Origin: Rhodoferax mekongensis
Lineage (GTDB): Bacteria; Pseudomonadota; Gammaproteobacteria; Burkholderiales; Burkholderiaceae_C
Reading direction: 5' to 3'
Assembly (NCBI RefSeq): GCF_032191775.1
Contig: NZ_CP132507.1
Coordinates: forward strand, 769,001 to 833,000
Length of the DNA: 64,000 nt
This document shows positions 40,764 to 49,332 of the stretch, piece by piece. Each line of letters opens with the position of its first letter. The stretch's first letter is position 1. Both the position numbers and the translations under genes were made by a program. The notes below the pieces were generated by a model. That model was not told where the DNA came from. It did not search any database and worked only from the letters and a program-made list of their open reading frames with translations.

Positions 40764-42869
40764 ATGACAACACGCATTTCTCCCGTCCCGTTTCCCGTGT
40801 GGAATGAGGACCACGCTGCCCGGCTGGATCAGCCTAACCTTCTCCTGTACCGCTCCAATCTGCTCGGTTCCGACCTGCGCATCACCAACTATGGTGGTGG
40901 CAATACGTCAGCCAAGATCACCCAAAAGGATCCTCTCACCGGTCAGGATGTGCAGGTGCTATGGGTCAAGGGCTCGGGCGGCGATGTGGGTTCCATGAAG
41001 CTCGATGGCTTCTCGACCCTGTACATGGACAAGCTCATTGCCTTGCAAGACATTTACCGCGGACCTGAGCATGAAGACGAGATGGTTGGCTACCTGCCGC
41101 ATTGCACTTTCAATCTGAATCCGCGCGCAGCCAGCATAGACACCCCATTGCATGCGTACCTGCCATTTGCCCATGTGGATCACATGCACCCTGATTCGGT
41201 GATCGCCATTGCGGCCATGGCGAACAGCGAAGCCATTACTCAGCAAGCGTTTGGTGAAAGCATCGGGTGGTTGCCCTGGCGTCGTCCCGGCTATGAGCTG
41301 GGCTTGCAGCTGCAACGCTATGTCGCAGCGCACCCCGGCCTGAAGGGTCTGGTGCTTGGCGGGCACGGACTATTCACTTGGGGCGATGATTCCCGCACCT
41401 GCTACGAGAACACCGTGGCGGTGATAGCGCAGGCGCAGACTTGGTTGGCCGAACAAGCGCAGGCCCGCAATGCGGTGCCATTCGGTGGTGCCAAGGTCAC
41501 CGGTCTGGACGCGACGACGCAGGACGCTGTGCTGGCCAAATTGCTGCCGGTTCTGCGGGGCCAGGCTTCGCAAAGCGGGCACAAGCTTCTGCATGTAGAC
41601 CGCCAGCCGGTCGTGATGGAATTTGTGAATAGCCATCAGCTGGAAGCCCTGGCTGCCTTGGGCACCTCCTGCCCCGACCATTTTTTGCGCACCAAGATCA
41701 AGCCCTTGATTCTTGAGGAGTCGGTTTACACCCTCAGTGGTGCGGCGCTGTCCGAAGCGATTGCCGGCAAACTCGCCGACTACCGCGCGGATTACACCGC
41801 CTACTACGAGCGCTGCAAGCGAGCCAACAGCCCGGCCCTGCGCGATCCCAACCCGGTCATCATTCTGCTGCCGCGCATCGGTATGGTGTCTATCGCCAAA
41901 GACAAGGCCACAGCCCGCATTGCCGGCGAGTTTTACGTGAACGCCATCAATGTGATGCGCGATGCCAATGCCATCGACACTTATGTGGGTCTCCCTGAAC
42001 AGGAGGCATTTGACATCGAGTACTGGCTGCTTGAAGAAGCGAAGCTGCAACGCATGCCCAAGGCCAAACCCTTGGTCGGCAAGGTGGCGCTGGTTACCGG
42101 CGGCGCCGGAGGCATTGGCCGCGCAATTGTGGAGCGGCAGTTGCAAGAAGGCGTGTGCGCCGTGTTGCTGGACATTGATGCAGCGGCGCTCGAGTCCACG
42201 GTGACGGAACTCTCCAAGAAGTTCGGCAAGGATGTGGTGCGTGGGGTTGTTTGCGATGTCACCAGCGAAGAGTCGGTGATTGCAGCCTATGCACGCACGG
42301 CCATCGAATACGGTGGCGTGGACATACTGGTCTCTAACGCAGGGATCGCCTCGGCATCGCCGTTGGAAGACACCACGCTGGCGCTCTGGAACCGCAACCA
42401 GAGCATCTTGGCGACAGGCTATTTCCTGGTGGGGCGCGAAGCCTTCCGTTTGATGAAAGCTCAAGGGGTGGGCGGCTCCATGGTGTTCATCGCCAGCAAA
42501 AACGGCATGGTGGCCAGCAACCAGGCGGTGGCCTACTGTGCTGCCAAGGCCGCTGAAATTCAACTGTCGCGCAGCTTTGCCCTCGAAGGTGCGCCCTTGG
42601 GCATCCGCTGCAATGTGGTCAACCCTGACGCCGTGATCCGCGGCAGCAAGATCTGGACGGGTACCTGGAGCCAGGAACGCGCGGCGGCCAACAAGGTGAG
42701 CGAGGAAGAGCTAGAAGCCTTTTACCGTGACCGGTCCATGCTCAAACGTAGTGTCTTCCCCGAAGACATCGCTGAGGCCACCTACTTTCTGGCCAGCGAA
42801 CTGGCAGCCAAATCCACCGGCAACATCCTCAACGTGGACGCAGGCAATCTGGCAGCCTTCCCACGCTAA
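40764..42869 (+). CDS. rhaD: Bifunctional rhamnulose-1-phosphate aldolase/short-chain (lactaldehyde) dehydrogenase
   Basis: A 701-aa fusion. The N-terminal class II aldolase part (about 15-420) has GGGNTSAKI, the zinc-site HVDHMHPDS and GGHGLFTWG; it splits L-rhamnulose 1-phosphate into dihydroxyacetone phosphate and L-lactaldehyde. The C-terminal SDR part starts near Lys440 (KVALVTGGAGGIG) and has the YCAAK catalytic motif; it should oxidise lactaldehyde. The same fusion is known in rhizobial and Bacillus rhamnose pathways. ATG 40764 gives MTTRISPVPFPVW; the frame is open to 40719. First gene of the operon. Confidence 0.95.
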   Translation: MTTRISPVPFPVWNEDHAARLDQPNLLLYRSNLLGSDLRITNYGGGNTSAKITQKDPLTGQDVQVLWVKGSGGDVGSMKLDGFSTLYMDKLIALQDIYRGPEHEDEMVGYLPHCTFNLNPRAASIDTPLHAYLPFAHVDHMHPDSVIAIAAMANSEAITQQAFGESIGWLPWRRPGYELGLQLQRYVAAHPGLKGLVLGGHGLFTWGDDSRTCYENTVAVIAQAQTWLAEQAQARNAVPFGGAKVTGLDATTQDAVLAKLLPVLRGQASQSGHKLLHVDRQPVVMEFVNSHQLEALAALGTSCPDHFLRTKIKPLILEESVYTLSGAALSEAIAGKLADYRADYTAYYERCKRANSPALRDPNPVIILLPRIGMVSIAKDKATARIAGEFYVNAINVMRDANAIDTYVGLPEQEAFDIEYWLLEEAKLQRMPKAKPLVGKVALVTGGAGGIGRAIVERQLQEGVCAVLLDIDAAALESTVTELSKKFGKDVVRGVVCDVTSEESVIAAYARTAIEYGGVDILVSNAGIASASPLEDTTLALWNRNQSILATGYFLVGREAFRLMKAQGVGGSMVFIASKNGMVASNQAVAYCAAKAAEIQLSRSFALEGAPLGIRCNVVNPDAVIRGSKIWTGTWSQERAAANKVSEEELEAFYRDRSMLKRSVFPEDIAEATYFLASELAAKSTGNILNVDAGNLAAFPR

Positions 42870-42893
42870 GACCCCACGCATTCGAGACGAACC

Positions 42894-44183
42894 ATGACAC
42901 AACAGATCAACGGCCAGCTGATAGCTGAGCACAACGCCCAGGCCGCAGCCCGCGTTAACCTGGACTATGAAACCTTGGGTGAGCAACTGGCTCGCCGCAA
43001 TGTGGACACCCACGTTCTCAAGGATCAGGTGGCCAGGTTCGCCGTGGCCGTGCCCAGCTGGGGCGTAGGCACTGGTGGCACCCGCTTTGCACGCTTCCCC
43101 GGCTTGGGCGAGCCGCGCCATGTGTTCGACAAGATTCAGGACTGCGGCGTGATCCAGCAACTGGTGCGGTGTACACCCACAGTCTCTCCCCATTTCCCAT
43201 GGGACAAAGTGAGCGATTACCAGGAGCTGCGCCAGCATGCTGAGGCGCATGGTGTGGGCTTTGACGCCGTCAACTCCAATACTTTCTCGGACCAGAAAGA
43301 CCAGCCGCTTTCCTACAAGTTCGGCAGCCTGACCCACGCCGATGCCGGTGTGCGTGCACAAGCTGTAGCACACAATCTCGAGTGCATCGACATCGGCAAG
43401 CAGCTGGGCAGCAAAGCCCTCACCGTGTGGATCGGTGACGGCTCCAACTTCCCCGGCCAGAGCCACTTCCGCCGCCAGTTTGAGCGCTATCTGGACAGCA
43501 ATCGCCAGATTTACGACGCACTCCCCGCCGACTGGCGCATGTTCCTTGAACACAAAATGTTCGAGCCTGCGTTCTATTCCACCGTGATTCAGGATTGGGG
43601 CTCCAGCCTCTTGGCTGCCCAAACTTTGGGCCCCAAGGCGCGCTGTCTGGTGGACTTGGGTCATCACGCTCCCAATACCAACATCGAGATGATCGTGGCC
43701 CGCTTGGTGCATGCCCGAAAGCTCGCCGGTTTTCACTTCAATGACAGCAAATACGGCGACGACGACCTGGACAGCGGCAGTATCAACCCCTTCCAGCTCT
43801 TCTTGGTGTTCAACGAATTGGTAGATGCCGCACAAACCGGAGCGGCAGAGTTTGACCCTGCCTACATGCTGGACCAATCGCACAACGTGACTGACCCGAT
43901 CGAGAGCCTGATGACCAGTGCGGTCACCGTGCAGCGCTGCTATGCACAGGCCCTGTTGGTCGACCGTACCGCGTTGACGGCCTACCAGGACAGCAACGAT
44001 GTGCTGATGGCCGCCCAGACCCTGAAGCAGGCCTTCCACACCGACGTCACCCCTCTGTTGCAAAAGATCCGCATGGAAGCCGGTGGCGCCGCTGACCCGG
44101 TCCTGGCCTACCGCGCCAGCGGATACCGCAAGCAGATGGCGGCCATCCGACCCGCCAGCGGCCCGAGCAGCGGCATTGTTTGA
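42894..44183 (+). CDS. rhaI: L-rhamnose isomerase (Pseudomonas-type)
   Basis: A 429-aa TIM-barrel sugar isomerase converting L-rhamnose to L-rhamnulose. Metal and active-site motifs include LTVWIGDGSNFPGQ, FLEHKMFEPAFYSTV, LVDLGHHAPNTN and GFHFNDSKYGDDDL. It belongs to the RhaI group (P. stutzeri, Rhizobium) and not to the E. coli RhaA type. It begins 24 bp after rhaD. Confidence 0.95.
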   Translation: MTQQINGQLIAEHNAQAAARVNLDYETLGEQLARRNVDTHVLKDQVARFAVAVPSWGVGTGGTRFARFPGLGEPRHVFDKIQDCGVIQQLVRCTPTVSPHFPWDKVSDYQELRQHAEAHGVGFDAVNSNTFSDQKDQPLSYKFGSLTHADAGVRAQAVAHNLECIDIGKQLGSKALTVWIGDGSNFPGQSHFRRQFERYLDSNRQIYDALPADWRMFLEHKMFEPAFYSTVIQDWGSSLLAAQTLGPKARCLVDLGHHAPNTNIEMIVARLVHARKLAGFHFNDSKYGDDDLDSGSINPFQLFLVFNELVDAAQTGAAEFDPAYMLDQSHNVTDPIESLMTSAVTVQRCYAQALLVDRTALTAYQDSNDVLMAAQTLKQAFHTDVTPLLQKIRMEAGGAADPVLAYRASGYRKQMAAIRPASGPSSGIV

Positions 44184-44229
44184 GCGAGATTGCATGGGCA
44201 ATGTCGCACTCCCCATCGAATCCGGTTCA

Positions 44230-44270
44230 CCCCCCCAAGGGGGGGCAGTGCAGCCGGTATCGAGACCGGC
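44230..44270 (+). repeat. Two strong hairpins between rhaI and rhaS
   Basis: CCCCCCC-AA-GGGGGGG (44230-44245) and GCCGGT-ATCGAG-ACCGGC (44253-44270) stand next to each other in the 129-bp gap. There is no T tract behind them, so they look like RNA-processing or stability elements or a palindromic intergenic repeat, not a terminator. Confidence 0.6.
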
Positions 44271-44312
44271 CTTAGTGCCAAATTTTTCTACTAACAATTC
44301 CAGGAGACAAGC

Positions 44313-45305
44313 ATGAAGAAACAACTCAAGACACTGCTGACCATCGCACTGAGTGCGGCCCTGGTCAGCCCGGCATTCGCAGCGGACAAGATCGCCCTCG
44401 TGGTGAAGAGTTTGGGCAACGGCTTCTTCGACGCCGCCAACCAAGGCGCTCAGGAAGCCGCCAAGGAACTCAAGAACGTCGAGATCATTTACACCGGTCC
44501 TGCCAAAGCCACTGCCGAAGGCCAGATCGAGATCGTGAACTCGCTGATCGCCCAAAAAGTATCTGCCATCGTGATTTCCGCGAATGATCCCGATGCACTG
44601 GCCCCCGTGCTCAAGCGCGCCATGGACCGCGGCATCAAGGTTTTGTCCTTTGACTCCGGCGTCCGAAAGGACGGACGCATGATGCACCTGAACCCCTCCA
44701 GCAACCCCTTGATCGGCGAGAAGTTGGTGAAGATGACCGCTGACGCGATTGGCTCGACCGGCGAGGTTGCGGTGCTCTCCGCCACCGCCCAAGCGACCAA
44801 CCAGAACATCTGGATCGAAGAAGCCAAGAAAGTGCTCGCACAGCCTGCCTACAAGGGCCTGAAACTGGTCAGCGTGGTCTATGGCGATGACCAGACCGAC
44901 AAGAGCTATCGTGAAGCCCAAGGCCTGTTCAAAAGCTATCCCAACCTGAAGGCCATCATTGCCCCTACCACCGTGGGTGTGGCCGCTGCTGCGAAGGCTG
45001 TGCAGGACGAGAAGAAGGTCGGCTCCATTTACGTAACCGGCTTGGGCCTGCCGTCTGAAATGGCCGGTCACGTGAAGAGCGGTGCCGTGAAGTCCTTTGC
45101 CATCTGGAACCCGATTGATCTGGGCTACTCCTCCATCATGGCTGCCAGCCAGTTCATCTCCGGCAAAGTGACCGGTAAGGCCGGCGACAAGGTGTCCTTG
45201 GGCCGCGTAGGCACCGTGACCTTGGATGCGAATGGCGAAGCCGCGATGTCGGAGCCCTTCACGTACGATGCCTCCAACGTTGAGAAGTTCGCGAAGTTCT
45301 TTTAA
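44313..45305 (+). CDS. rhaS: Rhamnose ABC transporter periplasmic binding protein
   Basis: A 330-aa periplasmic protein with a clear signal peptide (cleavage after SPAFA, near residue 23). The LacI/RbsB-like fold is marked by GNGFFDAANQGAQEAAKEL, IVISANDPDALAPVLKRAMDRG and TTVGVAAAAKAVQ. Gene order assigns it to rhamnose uptake (naming after Rhizobium RhaS). AGGAGACAAGC precedes the ATG. Hairpins before and after the gene may keep its mRNA abundant, as is usual for binding proteins. Confidence 0.94.
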   Translation: MKKQLKTLLTIALSAALVSPAFAADKIALVVKSLGNGFFDAANQGAQEAAKELKNVEIIYTGPAKATAEGQIEIVNSLIAQKVSAIVISANDPDALAPVLKRAMDRGIKVLSFDSGVRKDGRMMHLNPSSNPLIGEKLVKMTADAIGSTGEVAVLSATAQATNQNIWIEEAKKVLAQPAYKGLKLVSVVYGDDQTDKSYREAQGLFKSYPNLKAIIAPTTVGVAAAAKAVQDEKKVGSIYVTGLGLPSEMAGHVKSGAVKSFAIWNPIDLGYSSIMAASQFISGKVTGKAGDKVSLGRVGTVTLDANGEAAMSEPFTYDASNVEKFAKFF

Positions 45306-45355
45306 ACACCCCAGGCTGCAGTGCTGCGCACTTTCGCTACCCCCTTGCAGGGGAC

Positions 45356-45392
45356 AACACCAGCAGCCCGGCTTGGCCGGTTCTGCGGTGTT
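45356..45392 (+). repeat. Long imperfect hairpin after rhaS
   Basis: AACACC, GCAG and CCGGC pair with GCCGG, CTGC and GGTGTT around a TTG loop. A smaller CCCC-TTGCA-GGGG hairpin lies just before it (45341-45353). Together they could block 3' exonucleases and stabilise rhaS mRNA. Confidence 0.65.
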
Positions 45393-45441
45393 CTTGGTGG
45401 TGAGTGTTCAACGGTCTGCCATGTTGGTGAAATAGTTCGTG

Positions 45442-45472
45442 GGGCATCGCTCTCGGGTAGATGCCCTTTTTT
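45442..45472 (+). terminator. Terminator between rhaS and rhaT
   Basis: Stem GGGCATC / GATGCCC around an 11-base loop, followed by six T residues, 23 bp before rhaT. Partial termination here would give far more binding protein than ATPase and permeases. Confidence 0.8.
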
Positions 45473-45494
45473 ATGAAAAGTTGGATTTCGCACA

Positions 45495-47033
45495 ATGTCT
45501 GATGTATTGCTGAGTCTGCAAGGCATCCACAAGCGCTATGGGGCGACCCATGCCTTGCGCGGGGTGGATCTGGAGTTGCAGGCCGGAGAAGTGCTGGCCC
45601 TTGTGGGTGAAAACGGCGCCGGTAAGTCCACCCTGGTCAAAATGTTGACGGGAGTGGTGCCGGTGGACGAGGGGGTGATCCGACTGCGGGGTGTCCCTCA
45701 GACGTTCGCCAATGCCCAGGCATCGCAGGCTGCGGGCATTCTGGCGGTGCACCAGGAAACGGTGATGTTCGAAGAACTCAGCGTGGCCGAAAACATTTAC
45801 GTAGGGCGCCACCTGATGCGTGGCCCTTTTATCGACTGGTCGGGAATGAACATCCAGGCACAGTCGGTGTTGGACCAGATTGGAGCCCGTTTCAAGGCGA
45901 CGACCCTGGTCAAAGACCTGAGTTTGGCCGAGCGGCATCTGGTCGAAATTGCGCGGGCATTGTCCCAAAAGGCATCGGTGGTGATTTTGGACGAGCCGAC
46001 CGCAGCACTCTCGCAGGCGGAGATCCGGGACTTCTACGGCATCGTGCGCCAGCTGCGTGACCAAGGTGTGGGCGTGATCTTCATCACCCACAAGTTCGAT
46101 GAGATTTTTGCGGTGGCGGACCGCTACGTGGTGCTGCGCGACGGCGCGGCCGTGGGTACTGGCGCTATTGCAGGTGTGACGGAGCAGGAACTGGTCAAGC
46201 TCATGGCAGGGCGCGCCATCGACCAGATTTACCCTCAGATCGTGTCCACTCCCGGTGATGTGGTGATGACGGTCAAGAACCTCTCGCACCCCACGGAATT
46301 CAGCAACATTGCCTTTGAGTTGCGGCGTGGAGAAATTCTGGGGTTTTATGGTCTGGTAGGTTCCGGCCGGAGCGAGGCCATGCTGGCCATCATGGGCCTG
46401 AACCCCGCCGCCAGCGGTGAGTTCACGGTGCAGGGCCAGAAGCTCGATGCGCGGCGCCCCGGTGACGCGATTGCAGCGGGAATAGCCTATGTCCCTGAAG
46501 AGCGCCAACGCCAGGGGGGCATTCTCGGGTTTTCGGTGGAACACAACATCAGCCTGGCAGGCTTGAGCCGCTTTGCCCATGGCATTTGGTTGTCGAAGAT
46601 TCGCGAGTCGGCTTTGTGCCAGCGGATGATTGAGCGGCTGCGGATCAAGACCCATTCGCCGGACACTTTGTTGTCCGGCCTCTCAGGCGGAAACCAACAG
46701 AAAGTGGTGATCGCCAAGTGGCTGGGGCTCGACCCGCGCATCGTCATTCTGGATGAGCCCACCAAGGGCATCGACGTGGGGGCCAAGCAGGCCGTCTATC
46801 ACCTCATTGCCGAAATGGTGGAGCAGGGGCTGGCCGTCATTCTGGTGTCCAGCGAGTTGCCGGAGGTCATGAACTTGGCCCACCGGACGATCGTGATGCG
46901 CCGCGGTGAACAGGTGGCAGAGTTTGACAAGGCCCAGGCCCAGGCGGAAGCCATCGTGGCTGCGGCCTCGGGTCTGAATCAACAGGCAACGTCGGTGGTT
47001 GCGTCGCCTCAAGCTGAAGAGGTGGTGGCATGA
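45495..47033 (+). CDS. rhaT: Rhamnose ABC transporter ATP-binding protein (two ATPase domains)
   Basis: A 512-aa sugar-importer ATPase of the RbsA/MglA class. The N-terminal domain has Walker A GENGAGKST (about 37-45), LSLAERHLVEIARAL in the signature position and Walker B VVILDEPT. The C-terminal domain has a degenerate P-loop GLVGSGRSEA but an intact LSGGNQQKV signature and VILDEPTKGIDVG. Its stop overlaps the start of the next gene by four bases. It powers uptake with RhaS, RhaP and RhaQ. Confidence 0.95.
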   Translation: MSDVLLSLQGIHKRYGATHALRGVDLELQAGEVLALVGENGAGKSTLVKMLTGVVPVDEGVIRLRGVPQTFANAQASQAAGILAVHQETVMFEELSVAENIYVGRHLMRGPFIDWSGMNIQAQSVLDQIGARFKATTLVKDLSLAERHLVEIARALSQKASVVILDEPTAALSQAEIRDFYGIVRQLRDQGVGVIFITHKFDEIFAVADRYVVLRDGAAVGTGAIAGVTEQELVKLMAGRAIDQIYPQIVSTPGDVVMTVKNLSHPTEFSNIAFELRRGEILGFYGLVGSGRSEAMLAIMGLNPAASGEFTVQGQKLDARRPGDAIAAGIAYVPEERQRQGGILGFSVEHNISLAGLSRFAHGIWLSKIRESALCQRMIERLRIKTHSPDTLLSGLSGGNQQKVVIAKWLGLDPRIVILDEPTKGIDVGAKQAVYHLIAEMVEQGLAVILVSSELPEVMNLAHRTIVMRRGEQVAEFDKAQAQAEAIVAAASGLNQQATSVVASPQAEEVVA

Positions 47034-48034
47034 GTGCCCTGAAATCCATACGGCGCGAATGGCTGCTGCTGGCCATCATTGTCGCCATTGCCCTGGTGGT
47101 GGGCGTGCGTGCGCCGGTGTTCCTGACCTGGCGCAATGGCATGGACATTGCCAACGACTCGGCCATTCTTGCCATCCTGGTGATGGGTCAGATGCTGGTG
47201 TTGCTGACCCGTGGCATCGACCTTTCAGTCGCCTCCAATCTGGCGCTCACCGGCATGGTGTTTGCCTTGGTTGGCAAGGCATGGCCGGGCGCTTCGGCAC
47301 CTGTGCTGATCGTGCTGGCATTGACCATAGGGGCCTTTCTGGGATCTGTGAACGGCTGGTTGATTACCCGCTTCGGCTTGCCGCCCATTGTGGTGACATT
47401 GGGGACCTTGTCTGCCTACCGCGGCGCCATCTTCGTGGCGAGCAAGGGCGCTTGGGTGTCTGACCAGGACATTCACCAAGTCATCAAAGGTTTGCCGCGC
47501 GAGGTCTGGCTCGGGCTGCCTGCACTCGTGTGGTTTGCGGTGGTGGTGTTGGTGCTGGCCACAGTGTTCTTGAAGCTGCGCCGCGAGGGGCGCGAGATCT
47601 ATGCCCTGGGGGGCAATCCACTGGCTGCGGCGTATGTGGGCATTTCTCCGCGCAAGTGCCTGATGCGTGTCTATACCTTGTCGGGCATGTTGGCGGGCCT
47701 GGCCGGCTTGTTGTGGGTAGGGCGCTACTCCATCGCCTACACCGAGTTGGCGGCCGGTTATGAGTTGACGGTGGTGGCGGCCTGTGTCATCGGTGGCGTG
47801 AGCATCGGTGGCGGAGTTGGCACGGTCGCAGGAGCTGCATTGGGCGTGCTGTTCATCGGCGTGGTCAACGGGGCATTGCCGGTGATCCAGGTGTCGCCGT
47901 TCTGGCAACAGGCGATTGCGGGTGCGGTCATTCTGATTTCGGTCACCGTCAATGCGCGTGCGGCGCGGCGCGGTGGCCGTCAAATTCTGGAGCGTAAAAG
48001 CAGTACAACACATCCTCAAGGAGCAGCGGCATGA
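47030..48034 (+). CDS. rhaP: Rhamnose ABC transporter permease
   Basis: A 334-aa inner-membrane permease of the RbsC/AraH type with about 9-10 helices. MLVLLTRGIDLSVASNLALTG and the cytoplasmic-loop motif EIYALGGNPLAAAYVGI are the usual signatures; the latter contacts the ATPase. It overlaps rhaT and rhaQ by four bases at each end, so the importer is translated as a coupled unit. Confidence 0.93.
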   Translation: MSALKSIRREWLLLAIIVAIALVVGVRAPVFLTWRNGMDIANDSAILAILVMGQMLVLLTRGIDLSVASNLALTGMVFALVGKAWPGASAPVLIVLALTIGAFLGSVNGWLITRFGLPPIVVTLGTLSAYRGAIFVASKGAWVSDQDIHQVIKGLPREVWLGLPALVWFAVVVLVLATVFLKLRREGREIYALGGNPLAAAYVGISPRKCLMRVYTLSGMLAGLAGLLWVGRYSIAYTELAAGYELTVVAACVIGGVSIGGGVGTVAGAALGVLFIGVVNGALPVIQVSPFWQQAIAGAVILISVTVNARAARRGGRQILERKSSTTHPQGAAA

Positions 48035-48993
48035 AGGCCTGGAATACATGGGAGCGGGTGTTGCTCGCATTGCTGGTGTTGTTGCTGGCGGTCTTCGGCT
48101 TTGCGCAGCCCGGCTTCATGACGCCGGATGCCTTGGCAGACAGCACGTTCAACTTCAGTGAGAAAGGTATTTTGGCGCTGGCCTTGGCCCTGCTCATCAT
48201 CGCAGGAGAGATCGACTTGTCGATTGCTGCCATTCTGGCGCTGTGTTCCCTGGCCATGGGTTACGCCATGAAGGCAGGTGCCGGGCCCGTGGGCATGACG
48301 CTGGCAGCATTTTTGACCGGCGCTGTGGCCGGCGCGGTGAATGGGGTGCTGGTGACCCGCTACAAGCTGCCTTCGATTGTGGTGACCATCGGCACGCTGT
48401 CGCTGTACCGCGGACTGGCACTGGTGGCATTGGGCGACCAAGCGATTTCGGGTTATCCCGAAGTCTTCTCCACCTTGGGCAATAGCTACGTGGGGGAACT
48501 CATCGGGGTACGCTGGCTCATCATCCCGATTGAATTCGCCATCCTCTTGGTCTTCGCCGTGTTGGTCGGCGTGACCTTGCACCGCACCGTAGCAGGTCGC
48601 AGGCTCTACGCTATTGGCGCCAATCCGATCGCTGCACGCTTTTCCGGTATCGAGGTGGACCGTTACCGCTTGGCCTTGTTTGTATTCGCCGGTCTGATGG
48701 CGGCTCTTGCAGCCATCATGCTGACCGGTCGCATCGGCAGTACCCGCCCCAACATCGCCATGGGATGGGAGCTTGATGCCATCACCATGGTGATTCTGGG
48801 TGGTGTCGCCATTGAAGGTGGGCGTGGCAGCATCGTGGGCACCATGCTGGCTGTGTTGCTCTTGGGCTTGTTCACCTTTGCCATGGGCATGGCCAATGTC
48901 ACGGGCATTGTGATGTCCATGGTGATCGGCGTCCTGTTGATCGTCTCCATGGTGCTGCCGCGCCTGCTGCAAGGCCGGAGGGTGGCGGCATGA
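48031..48993 (+). CDS. rhaQ: Rhamnose ABC transporter permease
   Basis: A 320-aa second permease of the RbsC type, paralogous to RhaP, with [20 protein letters not shown] and [19 protein letters not shown] heterodimer with RhaP is expected. It overlaps the mutarotase gene by four bases. Confidence 0.93.
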   Translation: MKAWNTWERVLLALLVLLLAVFGFAQPGFMTPDALADSTFNFSEKGILALALALLIIAGEIDLSIAAILALCSLAMGYAMKAGAGPVGMTLAAFLTGAVAGAVNGVLVTRYKLPSIVVTIGTLSLYRGLALVALGDQAISGYPEVFSTLGNSYVGELIGVRWLIIPIEFAILLVFAVLVGVTLHRTVAGRRLYAIGANPIAARFSGIEVDRYRLALFVFAGLMAALAAIMLTGRIGSTRPNIAMGWELDAITMVILGGVAIEGGRGSIVGTMLAVLLLGLFTFAMGMANVTGIVMSMVIGVLLIVSMVLPRLLQGRRVAA

Positions 48994-49322
48994 GTCTGGC
49001 ACAAACCACCGAGAAGTACGCGTTCCGCATGTTCCTGAATCCGGGTTGCGTGGCCGAGTACAAAAAGCGCCATGACGAAATTTGGCCGGAGCTGGTGACG
49101 CTGCTTCAAGCCAGCGGTATCTCGGACTACAGCATCTATCTGGACGAGGAGCATCTGGTGCTCTTTGCCGTACTGCGTCGCACCCCGGGACACACCATGG
49201 CGGATTTGCCCCATCACCCGGTGATGCAGCGCTGGTGGGCCCATATGGCGGACATCATGCGTACCAACCCGGATGGTTCGCCGGTTGCCGAGCCCTTGCC
49301 CTGCCTGTTTCATTTGGACTGA
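48990..49322 (+). CDS. rhaM: L-rhamnose mutarotase
   Basis: A 110-aa protein (RhaM/RhaU family) that interconverts the anomers of L-rhamnose so that isomerase and importer receive the right form. [12 protein letters not shown] holds the catalytic His, and [18 protein letters not shown] and WWAHMADIM are typical. The size fits the family (about 104 aa). Confidence 0.95.
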   Translation: MSLAQTTEKYAFRMFLNPGCVAEYKKRHDEIWPELVTLLQASGISDYSIYLDEEHLVLFAVLRRTPGHTMADLPHHPVMQRWWAHMADIMRTNPDGSPVAEPLPCLFHLD

Positions 49323-49332
49323 AAGGCACTGT

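Noticed and set aside
42711..45071. A 786-aa minus-strand frame across the rhamnose genes
   Set aside because: It is antisense to rhaI and rhaS, which are clear by motif; its composition is that of a GC-rich shadow frame.
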